64,000 nucleotides of DNA. Origin: Chlamydiota bacterium (GTDB lineage Bacteria; Chlamydiota; Chlamydiia; Chlamydiales; SM23-39). The stretch lies in NCBI GenBank assembly GCA_027451825.1, contig DAIDHZ010000005.1, forward strand, positions 1 to 64,000, given 5' to 3'. Made by a program: the position numbers and the translations under genes. Shown here piece after piece: positions 28,535 through 41,824 of this stretch; position 1 is the first letter of the stretch, and each line of letters starts with the position of its first letter. The notes below the pieces were generated by a model that worked only from the letters and a program-made list of their open reading frames with translations, did not search any database and had not been told where the DNA came from.

Positions 28535-28990
28535 TTAAATATTTACTGGAACGAGATTTTGTGCTTGCATCTGATGCTCCACTCCAGCATAGATGCGCAA
28601 TTTACGGAGCTGTTGATCTCCTAAACGAGTTTTGGGCATCATACCTTTGACAGCTCTCATTAAAATTCGAGTTGGGTGACGAGCTCTCATAGTTGCTAAA
28701 GGAGTTTCTCGATGTCCTCCGATATAACCGGTATAATCTTTATAGATTTTACGGGCCTCTTTCATCCCTGTCACAGCGACTTTTTCTGCATTAATAATAA
28801 CAACGCCATCACCGCAATCAACATGAGGAGTAAAGTCTGGGCGATGTTTCCCTCTAAGCACCTTAGCAATTTCTGAAGCTAATCGTCCTAATGTCTTTCC
28901 TTTTGCATCGAAAAGGAACCACTTACGCGACTGAAGAGCCTGTTCTCGCGACAAAATCGTCGTCTTTTGTTTCTGATATCTGCGATCCAT
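28535..28990 (-). CDS. rplM: 50S ribosomal protein L13
   Basis: A 151-residue early-assembly 23S rRNA-binding protein. [39 protein letters not shown] and the [14 protein letters not shown] block are diagnostic. First gene of the rplM-rpsI operon; element B2 lies in the divergent gap between it and miaB. Confidence 0.96.
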   Translation of the reverse strand: MDRRYQKQKTTILSREQALQSRKWFLFDAKGKTLGRLASEIAKVLRGKHRPDFTPHVDCGDGVVIINAEKVAVTGMKEARKIYKDYTGYIGGHRETPLATMRARHPTRILMRAVKGMMPKTRLGDQQLRKLRIYAGVEHQMQAQNLVPVNI

Positions 28991-29174
28991 GATTTAGAGA
29001 CCTTTATAATAAATCGAAAAATGAAAACATAAGAATAGCCGAAGCTCTTTTTTTCTCAAAGAGGTTTTTTTATCCTGCAGATCATGCATATCCTATCCAT
29101 CTTGTTTTTATCTCGCGACCCTCTGCTATTTTTCAAAAATTTATTTGAACGCCTATCCCTTTCCGAACTCATAT

Positions 29175-29339
29175 TAACTCAAGTTGCTAGTCGCTCGTTG
29201 ACGATTACGGGCTGCGAGTGCCGATCTCGAGGATTTCGCTCCTCGTCCAGAAGTTCTCACTCTAAGACTCGTCGCGAAATCCTCGACCTCAGCCCTCTCG
29301 CTCCGTACTCGTCTAACGATCGACTAGCAACTTGAGTTA
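29175..29339. repeat. palindromic element family B, copy 2 (165 bp)
   Basis: The reverse-complement of copy B1 with few differences: TAACTCAAGTTGCTAGTCG at the left and its complement at the right. Here it sits in a divergent intergenic region, 45 bp before the miaB start and about 185 bp before rplM, so unlike B1 it cannot be a shared terminator. It may lie within, or supply, promoter DNA. No open frame runs through it. Confidence 0.85.
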
Positions 29340-29383
29340 TTATCTTGCTTTCCTGGTCTTCCTCATATAAAATACTCCACCTT

Positions 29384-30721
29384 ATGCAAGAACCAAAGAC
29401 TTATTTTATCCGCACTTACGGCTGCCAAATGAACGAGCTAGACACTCAAATCATGGCAGGTCAATTAGAAAAACGAGGACTTTCTCCTGTTGAGGATGAA
29501 GACAATGCAGATGTACTCATTTTCAATACCTGTTCCATCCGTGATTTGGCAGAAAGAAAAGTCATGGGAAAGTTAGGTCAAATCGGCAGAGGCAAGAAAA
29601 AACAGGCTCTCATCGGGATTACCGGCTGTATGGCCATGGCAAAAAAAGATTCTTTATTCCGCAAATTCCCTCATTTAGATTTTGTACTAGGAACAAACAA
29701 CATCACTGATCTTGGCACCGTTGTCGATGAAGCCCTGATCTCCAATCGACAAATTTATAAAACCGACGACAAATTTGAAGAAAATTTAAATTACCTCGCC
29801 GCTAAAAGAGAGAGTAAAATCAAAGCCTTTGTATCCATCATTCGCGGCTGCGATAAATATTGCACCTATTGCGTCGTCCCTTACACACGAGGTCAAGAAG
29901 TTTCAAGGCCGCCGGAAAGCATTCTCGAAGAATGCAAACAACTCGTAGATCAAGGATACAAAGAGATCACCCTTCTTGGACAAAACGTCAATAGCTATGG
30001 GAAAGATGCATCTTGGAACTGTCTGTTTCACGACCTTCTTTACCAAATCGATCGCATTCCCGGAATGGAAAGAGTTCGATTTATCACATCCCATCCTGTA
30101 GATATCACAATTGATTTAATGCATGCGGTTCGAGACTTAAAATCCCTTTGCGAATTTGTCCATTTCCCAATTCAAGCCGGATCCAACCGCATTCTGAAAA
30201 AAATGCACCGTATCTACACCAAAGAACAGTACTTTGAAAAAGTCGCTCTCCTCAAACAAATTGTTCCCAACGTTTCTCTCGGGACCGACATCATTGTTGG
30301 GTTTCCTACAGAAACGGAAGCAGAATTCCAAGAAACCTATGATGCCATTAAAGAAATTCGTTACTCTGTCGGATTTTTCTATGCATATAGTCCAAGAAAA
30401 GGAACTCCTGCTATGCGATGGAAAGACGATATTCCGGAAGAGGTCAAACAAGACAGACTTCAGCGTCTTTTAAATCTACAAGAAACCATTGGGAATGAAC
30501 TTCGCAGCGAGATGCTAGGACAAACCGTAGAAGTATTGGTCGAACGTCTAAATAAAGACCATCGTCTTTTAAAAGGACGAACCAGATGTTGGAAAAAAGT
30601 CATTTTCGAAGGACCGGAAGCACTCATAGGAACGCTTCAAAAAGTAAAAATTCATAGTTTCGCTCACGAAACCCTCGTCGGAGAACTCGTCAAGCCGAGC
30701 TCTCTTTTGACAGTGAGTTGA
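29384..30721 (+). CDS. miaB: tRNA-2-methylthio-N6-dimethylallyladenosine synthase
   Basis: About 445 residues; a radical-SAM methylthiotransferase acting on i6A37 of tRNAs. The three N-terminal cysteines (TYGCQMNE, NTCSIR, GITGCMAM) bind one iron-sulfur cluster and the radical-SAM motif CDKYCTYC binds the second; a TRAM domain is at the C-terminus. Start at 29384 (MQEPKTYFIRTYGCQ); the reading frame extends into sequence abutting element B2, which is not conserved. Confidence 0.95.
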   Translation: MQEPKTYFIRTYGCQMNELDTQIMAGQLEKRGLSPVEDEDNADVLIFNTCSIRDLAERKVMGKLGQIGRGKKKQALIGITGCMAMAKKDSLFRKFPHLDFVLGTNNITDLGTVVDEALISNRQIYKTDDKFEENLNYLAAKRESKIKAFVSIIRGCDKYCTYCVVPYTRGQEVSRPPESILEECKQLVDQGYKEITLLGQNVNSYGKDASWNCLFHDLLYQIDRIPGMERVRFITSHPVDITIDLMHAVRDLKSLCEFVHFPIQAGSNRILKKMHRIYTKEQYFEKVALLKQIVPNVSLGTDIIVGFPTETEAEFQETYDAIKEIRYSVGFFYAYSPRKGTPAMRWKDDIPEEVKQDRLQRLLNLQETIGNELRSEMLGQTVEVLVERLNKDHRLLKGRTRCWKKVIFEGPEALIGTLQKVKIHSFAHETLVGELVKPSSLLTVS

Positions 30722-30759
30722 CAAGAGTCTTTCTTTGCAAAAAACCCCTTCTTTAAAAA

Positions 30760-30845
30760 TAATTTTAGCAAATATATACATAATATTTTATAAAAAAATA
30801 ATTACCGATAAACTATATAATAACATTATTGTATAATTAATAATC
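30760..30845 (+). promoter_or_regulatory. AT-rich leader of hypothetical gene
   Basis: An almost pure A+T stretch with TATATAATAACATTATTGTATAATTA-type sequence up to the start codon. Several TATAAT-like hexamers; no unique promoter can be picked. Similar to the leaders at 121, 19978, 39370 and 52975. Confidence 0.35.
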
Positions 30846-31631
30846 ATGATTTTTACACGTTTTATCAAACCAACATCCCAAGCCTCTTGGAATCCAAAGA
30901 CGCATCCATTACGGGATCGATTAATCCAACCAACCAACTCTAGATCGGATACTTACGAAATTCAAAAAAATCCTATTTCTCAATGCTGGGAAAATACGGC
31001 CTCTTCAAAAAAAATATGTACAAAACCATCCACAGCCAGATCTTTAAGATCTGCTCTTTATTTCGGGATGGACACCAAAAAAACGCCCCCTATCCCTTAT
31101 TTACTCACAGAAACACAAGAAGACCCAATCCCTCAAAAACTCCCAAGGCAACTCTCTCTTCTGAAGGCTCTATGCCGAGGAAAAGGCACTGTGAAAGAAA
31201 AAAATGGCTTTGTCTACATTCAAATCGATGACTTCTTTACGGAACCTCTCTTTACGATCTTAGAAAAACAGAATTCCGTTCAAAAAACTCCTCAGATCTT
31301 CCCTCCGGATGGACCTAAGACACATATCCCTGTCATTGGAGCTCAAGAAACCGTCTTTCACCATTTAGAAACAATCCAAGAAATCAACCAAGAAATCTCT
31401 TTTAAAATCACCGGATTCTATGCCATCAAACCAACTCTTTGGAATGAAGTCGAACAAGTTTGGTATCTTGAAGTAGAATCTTCTGAATTAGAAAAGCTAA
31501 GAAGGAAGTATTTCTTAGCAACAAAAATGGGCGGAAATCCTTTTTACATGACAGTGGCAATTCAACGACATCCCCACTCCAAAAGATCTTTTCCTCTCAT
31601 GAGAATCAATCCGGCAAACACTGCAGCTTAA
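30846..31631 (+). CDS. lineage-specific hypothetical protein
   Basis: A 261-residue soluble protein without signal peptide or membrane helices. The N-terminal ~90 residues are Ser/Thr/Asn/Pro-rich and look disordered, as in many type III secretion substrates; the rest (residues 95-255) looks globular, with W-N-E-V-E-Q-V-W-Y-L-E-V near residue 205. I do not recognise the fold. Effector status is inference from the AT-rich leader and disordered start. Its last four bases overlap the convergent small gene. Confidence 0.55.
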   Translation: MIFTRFIKPTSQASWNPKTHPLRDRLIQPTNSRSDTYEIQKNPISQCWENTASSKKICTKPSTARSLRSALYFGMDTKKTPPIPYLLTETQEDPIPQKLPRQLSLLKALCRGKGTVKEKNGFVYIQIDDFFTEPLFTILEKQNSVQKTPQIFPPDGPKTHIPVIGAQETVFHHLETIQEINQEISFKITGFYAIKPTLWNEVEQVWYLEVESSELEKLRRKYFLATKMGGNPFYMTVAIQRHPHSKRSFPLMRINPANTAA

Positions 31632-31990
31632 AAATGCATTTCTTTTAAACGAGCAATCACTGTTTCATCCGACTCTTTAGCTTGCTCCAATAAAACCTGG
31701 ATGAAATGCCTCACTTTTAAAGCTGTTTTGATCCGTTCAGATTCCGACTGAGGAATCTCTTTTCTTTTCAAAATAAAACGGGGGCGTCCTTTTAAGTCAT
31801 AACTTACAGGGATCGGGTACCATTCAAGATACTTTTCAGGACAAAATCTCTTTAAGACATCATCGGAGTCATTCGTCACAACAAATTGTCCTGAAGCTCG
31901 TTCATAATCAAGGGATAAACCACTTTTTAAAAGCTGAGCCACTGTAACTAAAGCACCAAAATCATATCTCGCTGATATCGGATTTGCCAT
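31628..31990 (-). CDS. hypothetical protein
   Basis: A 120-residue cytoplasmic protein (MANPISARYDFGALVTVAQL...). Contains a W-Y-P-I-P-V-S-Y-D-L-K-G-R-P-R-F-I-L strand region and helical C-terminus. No recognised motif. Located between the effector-like gene and ligA on the ligA strand, with a 65-bp gap from ligA, so it is probably transcribed after ligA's neighbourhood or from its own promoter. Confidence 0.5.
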   Translation of the reverse strand: MANPISARYDFGALVTVAQLLKSGLSLDYERASGQFVVTNDSDDVLKRFCPEKYLEWYPIPVSYDLKGRPRFILKRKEIPQSESERIKTALKVRHFIQVLLEQAKESDETVIARLKEMHF

Positions 31991-32055
31991 ACATCTTCAT
32001 CTTTTCTTAACAAAGAGAATATCGCAACCGTACACTAAAATATATAAAAATTTTT

Positions 32056-36151
<4,096 letters not shown>

Positions 36152-36242
36152 TTTCAACCTCATTGCAAACTTTTATACACAAAATAATTTCAAGCCACAA
36201 CATCTTTGCAACTTTGCCAGAAGCTCCCGGTGAAAACAGTAT

Positions 36243-36488
36243 TTTACCACAGAAATAGACACCACAGAGAAGTTATGAATCCTACGTTTCAGATGACGAA
36301 GTCTTCCATTACAGAGAAAAATGCAGATCCCCTTACAGGTAACATCAGCTATCGCAGGAGTTCGAAACACAGCTATTACTTATCTGAAATTAGGCGAAAT
36401 CGGTAGGGCTTTTGATTCACTTGAACGTGAAAATTCTTAAGAACGGGCCATGCTTAGGTTTCTCTGTGGTGCCTTGCTCTGTGGTTTA
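36243..36488. repeat. CCACAGAG-type inverted-repeat element, copy F1
   Basis: Left end TTTTACCACAGAAATAGACA plus CCACAGAGAAG; right end carries CTCTGTGGT twice (36462-36485). Same end motif as the 79-bp copy at 46761-46839, but with about 190 bases of interior. It fills the middle of the ~565-bp gap between glgB and slc1. The rest of that gap (36152-36242, 36489-36715) holds nothing I recognise. Confidence 0.5.
36321..36440 (+). pseudogene. possible TPR-like gene fragment inside element F1
   Basis: A 39-codon frame from ATG 36321 reads ... V-R-N-T-A-I-T-Y-L-K-L-G-E-I-G-R-A-F-D-S-L-E, a spacing that fits one tetratricopeptide repeat helix pair. There is no Shine-Dalgarno and stop codons flank it, so if real it is a relic rather than a gene. 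Weak evidence. Confidence 0.2.
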
Positions 36489-36715
36489 TTTTCAACACGC
36501 CGTTTTTCAGGCACTCATTTGTCTCATTTTGTCACTCATTGGCAAAAATCAGGAAAGGAAGAGTTACGCAAGATGTCTAATATTTACCACGCGATTAGCC
36601 TTCAAAGGCTATACATTTCTTTGAAATGTTAAGAGGGGCAGTAGGAGAAAATACAGTGATTTACCCCACCCCTCTCTTAAGATTTTATTATTTGAGAAAC
36701 ATCGAGAATCATTCT

Positions 36716-37237
36716 CTAAATCTTAATGAACTTTTCTCCAGGTTTTCCGCCCATAGGCTCTGAAGGCCTTTGACCGCCGCCAGGAGCTGTTGGATATTGG
36801 AAAGGTCCGGGATCTTCTCCATTCATAATCTTGATAACAATCGCACGCCATCTCTCTACGGTCTCTACAAAAAGAGGAGCAAAACGACGCAAAGCTGCTG
36901 CATCCACTCCAAGCCCCATATCAAGAACGCAATGCATCAAGATCAAGCCTTCTTTCAAAGCAACTCCAGCACCGCCGCCGGCCATCTGACCGCCCAACAT
37001 AGAACCTTCCAAAAGACGCTCATAAAGTTTTAAACGAGTTTTATCATCCGTTGGCAAGCCATCCAAAACAGGAGCGTACAAATACAAACGATCCGAATTG
37101 GGTTCATAAGTAATATGTAAAGAAAACGTATTGTCAATCCCAAGAATACAGGTGGCATTTTGATCAAAATCAAGCCCTTCCAAATTGAGTTCTTTCCCAA
37201 ACTCTTTCAAATTGGCCTTCGCATTTTCGTAGGACAT
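36716..37237 (-). CDS. slc1: type III secretion chaperone, Slc1 (CT043) family
   Basis: A 173-residue class I type III secretion chaperone. The blocks DQNATCILGIDNTFSLHITY, RLYLYAPVLDGLP, LLEGSMLGGQMAGGGAGVAL and LILMHCVLDM match C. trachomatis Slc1, which escorts early effectors such as Tarp to the secretion apparatus. The proline/glycine-rich tail is also conserved. The ATG at 37237 is the start (AGGAGGA upstream), not the longer frame. Divergent from glgX, as the same pair (CT042/CT043) is adjacent in Chlamydia. Confidence 0.92.
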   Translation of the reverse strand: MSYENAKANLKEFGKELNLEGLDFDQNATCILGIDNTFSLHITYEPNSDRLYLYAPVLDGLPTDDKTRLKLYERLLEGSMLGGQMAGGGAGVALKEGLILMHCVLDMGLGVDAAALRRFAPLFVETVERWRAIVIKIMNGEDPGPFQYPTAPGGGQRPSEPMGGKPGEKFIKI

Positions 37238-37365
37238 TCTTCCTCCTAATCCTTTCAAAAAAATAAACTTACAGATGGATTACTTATAAAGGTTTCCTGA
37301 GTACCCTGCAAGAAAAAAGAATTTCCACCTTTAAAATAAAAATTCTATCCACTATATGTATCAAA

Positions 37366-39369
37366 ATGGAAGAGATCAAAGTATCGCCCGGAACTCCAAC
37401 TCCTCTTGGCTTTTCAATCATCAAAGGACAAGCCAATTTCGCTCTTTTTTCCAAGCATGCATCCAAAGTCACCTTGGGACTCTTTAAAGAAAATTCGAAA
37501 ACACCTCTTTACGCAATTCCGATGCAAAGAACCAACGACACCTGGCATGTTGCCGTCGAAAATCTACCTTATCCTCTTCTTTATGGTTTTCAACTCGACG
37601 GACCTTTCAATCCGGGGAAAGGAGAACTCTTCCGATCCGATCTTTGGATGGCCGATCCTTACGCAAAAATTCTAGACACACCCATTGAATGGGGAGCCAA
37701 AGAAAAACAGTATTTGAGCTACGCAATCGAGACACCGGCGTTTGACTGGCAAGAAGTCTCTTCTCCTCGAATCGATCCTAAAGACCTCATTATCTATGAA
37801 ATGCATGTCCGAGGATTTACCGAGCATCCATCGAGTCAAGTCAAAGCACCCGGCACGTTTCTTGGAATCATTGAAAAAATCCCGTATCTCAAACAACTTG
37901 GCGTCAACGCGATTGAACTTTTACCCATTTTCGAATTCGATGAAATTCACTCCAAAGATATCCAACCGCATACAGGAGAGCCTCTTCCTAACTATTGGGG
38001 CTACAACACTCTTTTTTTCTTTGCTCCCATGCGAAGATATTGCTCTCACCCTTCCATTTTTTCTGCAATCCTCGAATTTAAAACATTGGTTCGAGAACTG
38101 CACAGAAACGGCATCGAAGTCATTTTGGATGTCGTCTATAATCATACTGGAGAAGGCAAAGAAAAAGAATACTTCGTCAATTTCAGAGGCATTGACAATC
38201 TCACCTATTACATCGTCGATCCTTTAGGATATTATAGAGATTTCACAGGCTGCGGGAATACCTTCAATTGCAACCATCCCAATGTCCAAGAATTCATTCT
38301 CAATTCGCTCAAATATTGGGTCGAAGAAATGCAAGTCGATGGATTTCGTTTTGATCTTGCCTCCATATTTACGCGAGATATTTATGGAAATCCCATGCAT
38401 CCTCCGCCGGTTGTTGAAAAAATCTCTCATCTTTTTCCCAAAGAAAAAAAGATCAAACTCATCGCAGAAGCTTGGGATGCAGGAGGATTATATCAGGTAG
38501 GTTACTTCCCGAACTCATTTCCAAATTGGTCAGACTGGAATGGGAAATATCGCGATAACATTCGAAGATTCATCAAAGGAACCCCTCATCAAGCAGGCGC
38601 TTTTGCTGATTCTTTAGTAGGAAGCGGATCCGTATATGGAGCCTCAAAAACCCCAGTCAGCAGCATCAACTTCATCACGGCTCATGATGGATACACCATC
38701 CGAGATCTTGTCACCTACCAAATGAAACACAATTACGATAATGGAGAGATGAATCAAGACGGCAACAACAGCAACGACAATTGGAACTGCGGCGCCGAAG
38801 GACCGACTCTCAATCCATCCATTGCAGAGCTTCGAGAAAAACAGATGCGCAATTTCCTTCTTGCTCTTTTTGTTTCTCAAGGAATCCCCATGATCTTAAT
38901 GGGCGATGAGTATGGCCACTCAAGAAAAGGCAACAACAATCCCTTCACACAAGATAACGAAATCAACTGGTTTCTTTGGAACATCCTTGAAAAAAACCAA
39001 AAAATCTTTTCCTTCGTCTCCTCACTGATTCAATTTCGTAAAAAACATTCCATATTGCGTCAAACTCGCTTTCTGACAGATCAAGATGTTGAATGGCATG
39101 GAACTAAACCAAACCAGCCTAATTGGAGCGATCAAACTCAATTGATTGCCTACACATTAAAAGGATCCCCCTCTTTTTACATCGCTTTCAATGCGCATAA
39201 CTTTGCCAATAAAATCGAGCTCCCTTCAAAAACTCAATGGATACCGGTCATCTATACAGAAAAAGACTGGGATGCCCAAAATTTCCATCTCACATCCTTG
39301 GAGCCAATCCAAGAAATCGAACTTACCCCCTATTCAGCAATCCTTGCTATTTCAAATGAATTAAAATAA
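37366..39369 (+). CDS. glgX: glycogen debranching enzyme GlgX
   Basis: A 667-residue GH13 isoamylase-type enzyme that cleaves alpha-1,6 branches. N-terminal CBM48 (VSPGTPTPLGFSIIKGQANF), then VDVVYNHTGEG-like region, VDGFRFDLAS (nucleophile), LIAEAWDAGG (acid/base) and ITAHDGYTIRDL. Length normal. Paired divergently with slc1. In Chlamydia GlgX can be delivered to the inclusion lumen by type III secretion; that role here is only inferred. Confidence 0.95.
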   Translation: MEEIKVSPGTPTPLGFSIIKGQANFALFSKHASKVTLGLFKENSKTPLYAIPMQRTNDTWHVAVENLPYPLLYGFQLDGPFNPGKGELFRSDLWMADPYAKILDTPIEWGAKEKQYLSYAIETPAFDWQEVSSPRIDPKDLIIYEMHVRGFTEHPSSQVKAPGTFLGIIEKIPYLKQLGVNAIELLPIFEFDEIHSKDIQPHTGEPLPNYWGYNTLFFFAPMRRYCSHPSIFSAILEFKTLVRELHRNGIEVILDVVYNHTGEGKEKEYFVNFRGIDNLTYYIVDPLGYYRDFTGCGNTFNCNHPNVQEFILNSLKYWVEEMQVDGFRFDLASIFTRDIYGNPMHPPPVVEKISHLFPKEKKIKLIAEAWDAGGLYQVGYFPNSFPNWSDWNGKYRDNIRRFIKGTPHQAGAFADSLVGSGSVYGASKTPVSSINFITAHDGYTIRDLVTYQMKHNYDNGEMNQDGNNSNDNWNCGAEGPTLNPSIAELREKQMRNFLLALFVSQGIPMILMGDEYGHSRKGNNNPFTQDNEINWFLWNILEKNQKIFSFVSSLIQFRKKHSILRQTRFLTDQDVEWHGTKPNQPNWSDQTQLIAYTLKGSPSFYIAFNAHNFANKIELPSKTQWIPVIYTEKDWDAQNFHLTSLEPIQEIELTPYSAILAISNELK

Positions 39370-39437
39370 TTATTTACAATTGAATTAATTTATTAAAAAC
39401 GTTAAAATTTTTATAACTTATTAACTACGGTATTATT
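39370..39437 (+). promoter_or_regulatory. AT-rich leader of hypothetical gene
   Basis: Sixty-eight bases between the glgX stop and the next start codon, nearly all A+T (AATTATTTACAATTGAATTA ... TATTATTATG). No distinct Shine-Dalgarno. Belongs with the similar leaders at 121, 19978, 30760 and 52975. Confidence 0.35.
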
Positions 39438-40625
39438 ATGTTTAGAACAAACCCCCTATTTAGTTCTTCCTGGATGACTAAAATGACACCCTTCGCTGCT
39501 AAAATGGGTCAGCTCACAAACCAAACGCAAACAAAAGTGAATCAAGCCTTTACGAAATTCGGCGTATTTGCCCCGACTCAAAATAATTCTGTACTAGATG
39601 TAGCTCCAATTGCTGTAGAGCACACAGCATGGTTGAATGTTCATGAAGAGGCGCAAGAGCTAAAGGCTGGGCTCTTAAGTTCAGTCAGACAAAGACTCTC
39701 TCTCGAAGATCCTCAACGGATAGATTCTCTTCGCCAGGGCATGCAAAAAGTTCAAGAAATTCTCAATTCAGATCGAAAAGAATCTGAAAAAAAGCAAGAG
39801 CTTCGTAAAATCGCAGAAAACCTGCATTCATTTCTTCCTGACTCCTTTGTAAGACGGATCACCGCCATTTTCTTCATCATGGATAATGTACCATCGCAAA
39901 CCATCGGAATTTGTTTACAACGATTATTATCCGATGCTTGTGAGAAAAATCATGCTACTTTTTCTACAAATTCAGGGACAAATGAAAGCTACAAAACTCA
40001 AGTCATGAATTTTCGAGAAATACGTCCTTCTGATTTTTCACTGACACCTGCAGAAAGAGCTTTATATTTAGGAACGAATATTTTACCTGCAGGAATTATA
40101 CAAAATGATCAACATCTAGCTAAAATTAAGATCTGCTATGAACCACTCATTACCCAAAACATTTCTGAAAATCCAAATCATGTAAAAGAAATTAACACGT
40201 TCATTGCGATGTTTGTGGCCTTGGCAGATCGTGCTGCAAGTCGCGAGCGCCTACTTCCTCCTTCTTTAGAAATTAAAAAGAACGTAGATCGATTGATACG
40301 ATATGGCAAGATTGGCAAGCCTTTTGGAGAAATCCCGCGCAGCTGGAAAGAGCTTGAACAGAACGGACGCAATACTCTCGTAGAAAGAGAAGGTCAATGG
40401 GCATCCTTGCTTCATATCGAAGAAATCGTGCTGAAAAAACGCATCGAAGCAGGAAACAACAATGAGATCGTCTTATTTGAGCACTACCTACCGGAAGAAG
40501 ACAAACCGATCATTGTGGCTTTTACAACGGATACAAATCTCACAGCTGACACGCTCAATGAAACTTTAAAGGAATTAGGCTACGCTGCCTTTACAGTGGA
40601 TTTAGTCATCGTCCCTGAAGAATAA
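39438..40625 (+). CDS. lineage-specific hypothetical protein, effector candidate
   Basis: A 395-residue soluble protein. The first ~40 residues are Ser/Thr/Asn/Gln-rich without a signal peptide (a common type III secretion start); the middle is helical and charged (SDRKESEKKQELRKIAENLH) and the C-terminus ends in an acidic/hydrophobic strand (AFTVDLVIVPEE). No recognised catalytic motif. Location next to slc1/glgX and the AT-rich leader make it a candidate secreted effector; this is inference only. Confidence 0.55.
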   Translation: MFRTNPLFSSSWMTKMTPFAAKMGQLTNQTQTKVNQAFTKFGVFAPTQNNSVLDVAPIAVEHTAWLNVHEEAQELKAGLLSSVRQRLSLEDPQRIDSLRQGMQKVQEILNSDRKESEKKQELRKIAENLHSFLPDSFVRRITAIFFIMDNVPSQTIGICLQRLLSDACEKNHATFSTNSGTNESYKTQVMNFREIRPSDFSLTPAERALYLGTNILPAGIIQNDQHLAKIKICYEPLITQNISENPNHVKEINTFIAMFVALADRAASRERLLPPSLEIKKNVDRLIRYGKIGKPFGEIPRSWKELEQNGRNTLVEREGQWASLLHIEEIVLKKRIEAGNNNEIVLFEHYLPEEDKPIIVAFTTDTNLTADTLNETLKELGYAAFTVDLVIVPEE

Positions 40626-40756
40626 CATTTATGATTCGATGTTCTAAGTTTACAACTCCACGCATACCTCCATAGCATCCAGTGCAATGAATCCACCGCT
40701 CAGAGATCAACACCTGCGATGACAAAATAAGTCCCTTAAGAACAAAAATTGGACAA

Positions 40757-40929
40757 TATACCGGGAGTGAATCAAGAATCGGAATATGGCCAGGAGGCGC
40801 CCGCCATTTGAACCAGGCGAAGCCAATGCCGAAGCAATCCAACTTAAGTAAGTTGGGTGATGCAGGCAGGTTCAAATGCCGAGGCTGCCCGACGCAGCCA
40901 GAACCGATTCTTGCTTCACGATCGGTATA
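40757..40929. repeat. palindromic element family A, divergent copy A3 (173 bp)
   Basis: Ends TATACCGGGAGTGAATCAAG and CTTGCTTCACGATCGGTATA are inverted repeats related to, but distinct from, the A1/A2/A5 ends (AATCGG kept). The core LNQAK-x-x-P-K-Q-x-N-L-S-K-L-x-D-A-G is shared with A5 in the same frame. A stop and a one-base offset interrupt the left third, but from TTG 40808 to the right end it is open. Net length 171 (with TA duplication removed) is a multiple of three. Confidence 0.78.
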
Positions 40930-41370
40930 TGCATGGCCTCAATGGAAATCTTTCGCAAGAGCAGCATCCATAACAACAGGGTTGGGAGGACTTGCATGGC
41001 TCCTTACAAAAAGATTAGAACAAGATCTCTCGAAAGAAAAAATCCCAATCACAAGAACTCTCACACCTGAAGAATCTATTTTACTCCAGAAAAACAAACC
41101 AACTCCTCAAGAGATCAGTCATCTTCTTTTATCACGCAGACAAACCACACAATGGCCAGAAGAAATCGTTCAATTCTTGCAAATTTACGAAGACTTATAC
41201 CGAAACAACCTGAAGAATCGGGATTTTGCAATTCTTTATGCAATTGCACAAAAAAGAAACATCCTTTTCAATTGAAAAAAGAGCAACAGGCCGAGTTTGA
41301 TAAAACTTTCATGTTAAATCAAAGGATGTACCCGATTCAAGTCTCCCTAAAAGAAATCGGAATTGAATAA
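40808..41370 (+). pseudogene. gene remnant carrying two palindromic-element sequences
   Basis: A 155-codon frame (40808-41275) begins inside element A3, continues as Y-A-W-P-Q-W-K-S-F with a membrane-like segment (SITTGLGGLAWLL) and a charged helical part, and ends 49 bases after a solitary element-A end (A4). A second frame then runs to 41370 (L-K-K-E-Q-Q-A-E-F-D-K-T-F), as if a frameshift had split one gene. No conventional start codon or ribosome site exists upstream of A3. I read it as a decaying gene with element insertions; a short expressed protein cannot be excluded. Confidence 0.45.
41196..41226. repeat. solitary end of element family A (A4)
   Basis: TATACCGAAACAACCTGAAG and the following AATCGGGATTT are identical to the left end of A1/A5-type copies, but no matching right end follows. 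It is read in the same frame (Y-R-N-N-L-K-N-R-D-F) as the complete elements. Confidence 0.7.
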
Positions 41371-41372
41371 CA

Positions 41373-41801
41373 TCATTTTTTAAGAATAAACTCCACCCGT
41401 CGCAAGACTTCCTTACCTTCTAGATGAGCCATTTTTTCTATAGCTTCAAGCAATGTAAACCACTGACCATTTACAATTTCTTCTTTTTGCAACTCAACTT
41501 TCCCTTCAACCTCAGCAATATAAAAAAGAATACGCTTTAAACACTTCTCGTCTTTCTTAAACCAATAGAACTCCTCTAGAAGCGGCTCATTCTTAAAAAA
41601 AGTTTTAACTGTCAAGCCGGTCTCTTCAAAAAGCTCCCTTTGAGCTGCCTGGATGCTTGTCTCTTTAGGCTCTATGCGTCCTTTAGGACATCCCCAGAAT
41701 TGCTCATACCCTCGATATTGAATTAAAAAGACCTTCCATCCGTCTTTTTCTTTGGATAAAGGAATAATTCCCGCTGAATCAATGGACAAATCATGCTGCA
41801 T
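41373..41801 (-). CDS. Nudix hydrolase
   Basis: About 142 residues. The Nudix box GRIEPKETSIQAAQRELFEE followed by TGL carries all conserved residues (G-x5-E-x7-RE-x2-EE-x-G). The SAGIIPLSK start and YWFKKDEK ... FYIAEVEG are like bacterial diadenosine-polyphosphate/MutT relatives, so it probably clears nucleotide polyphosphates. Start at ATG 41801 (MQHDLSIDSAG); the longer frame begins with a TTG inside element A5 and is not native. Confidence 0.85.
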   Translation of the reverse strand: MQHDLSIDSAGIIPLSKEKDGWKVFLIQYRGYEQFWGCPKGRIEPKETSIQAAQRELFEETGLTVKTFFKNEPLLEEFYWFKKDEKCLKRILFYIAEVEGKVELQKEEIVNGQWFTLLEAIEKMAHLEGKEVLRRVEFILKK

Positions 41802-41824
41802 GCAAAAGATATATTTAAATGATA

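Noticed and set aside
36206-36632. Three overlapping plus-strand frames between glgB and slc1
   Set aside because: No start context, composition unlike genes, and repeats at both ends; kept only the weak TPR-like fragment as a low-confidence relic.
40606-40875. Minus-strand 89-codon frame over element A3
   Set aside because: No recognisable product, it reads the element antisense and the end of the 39438 gene; no ribosome site.
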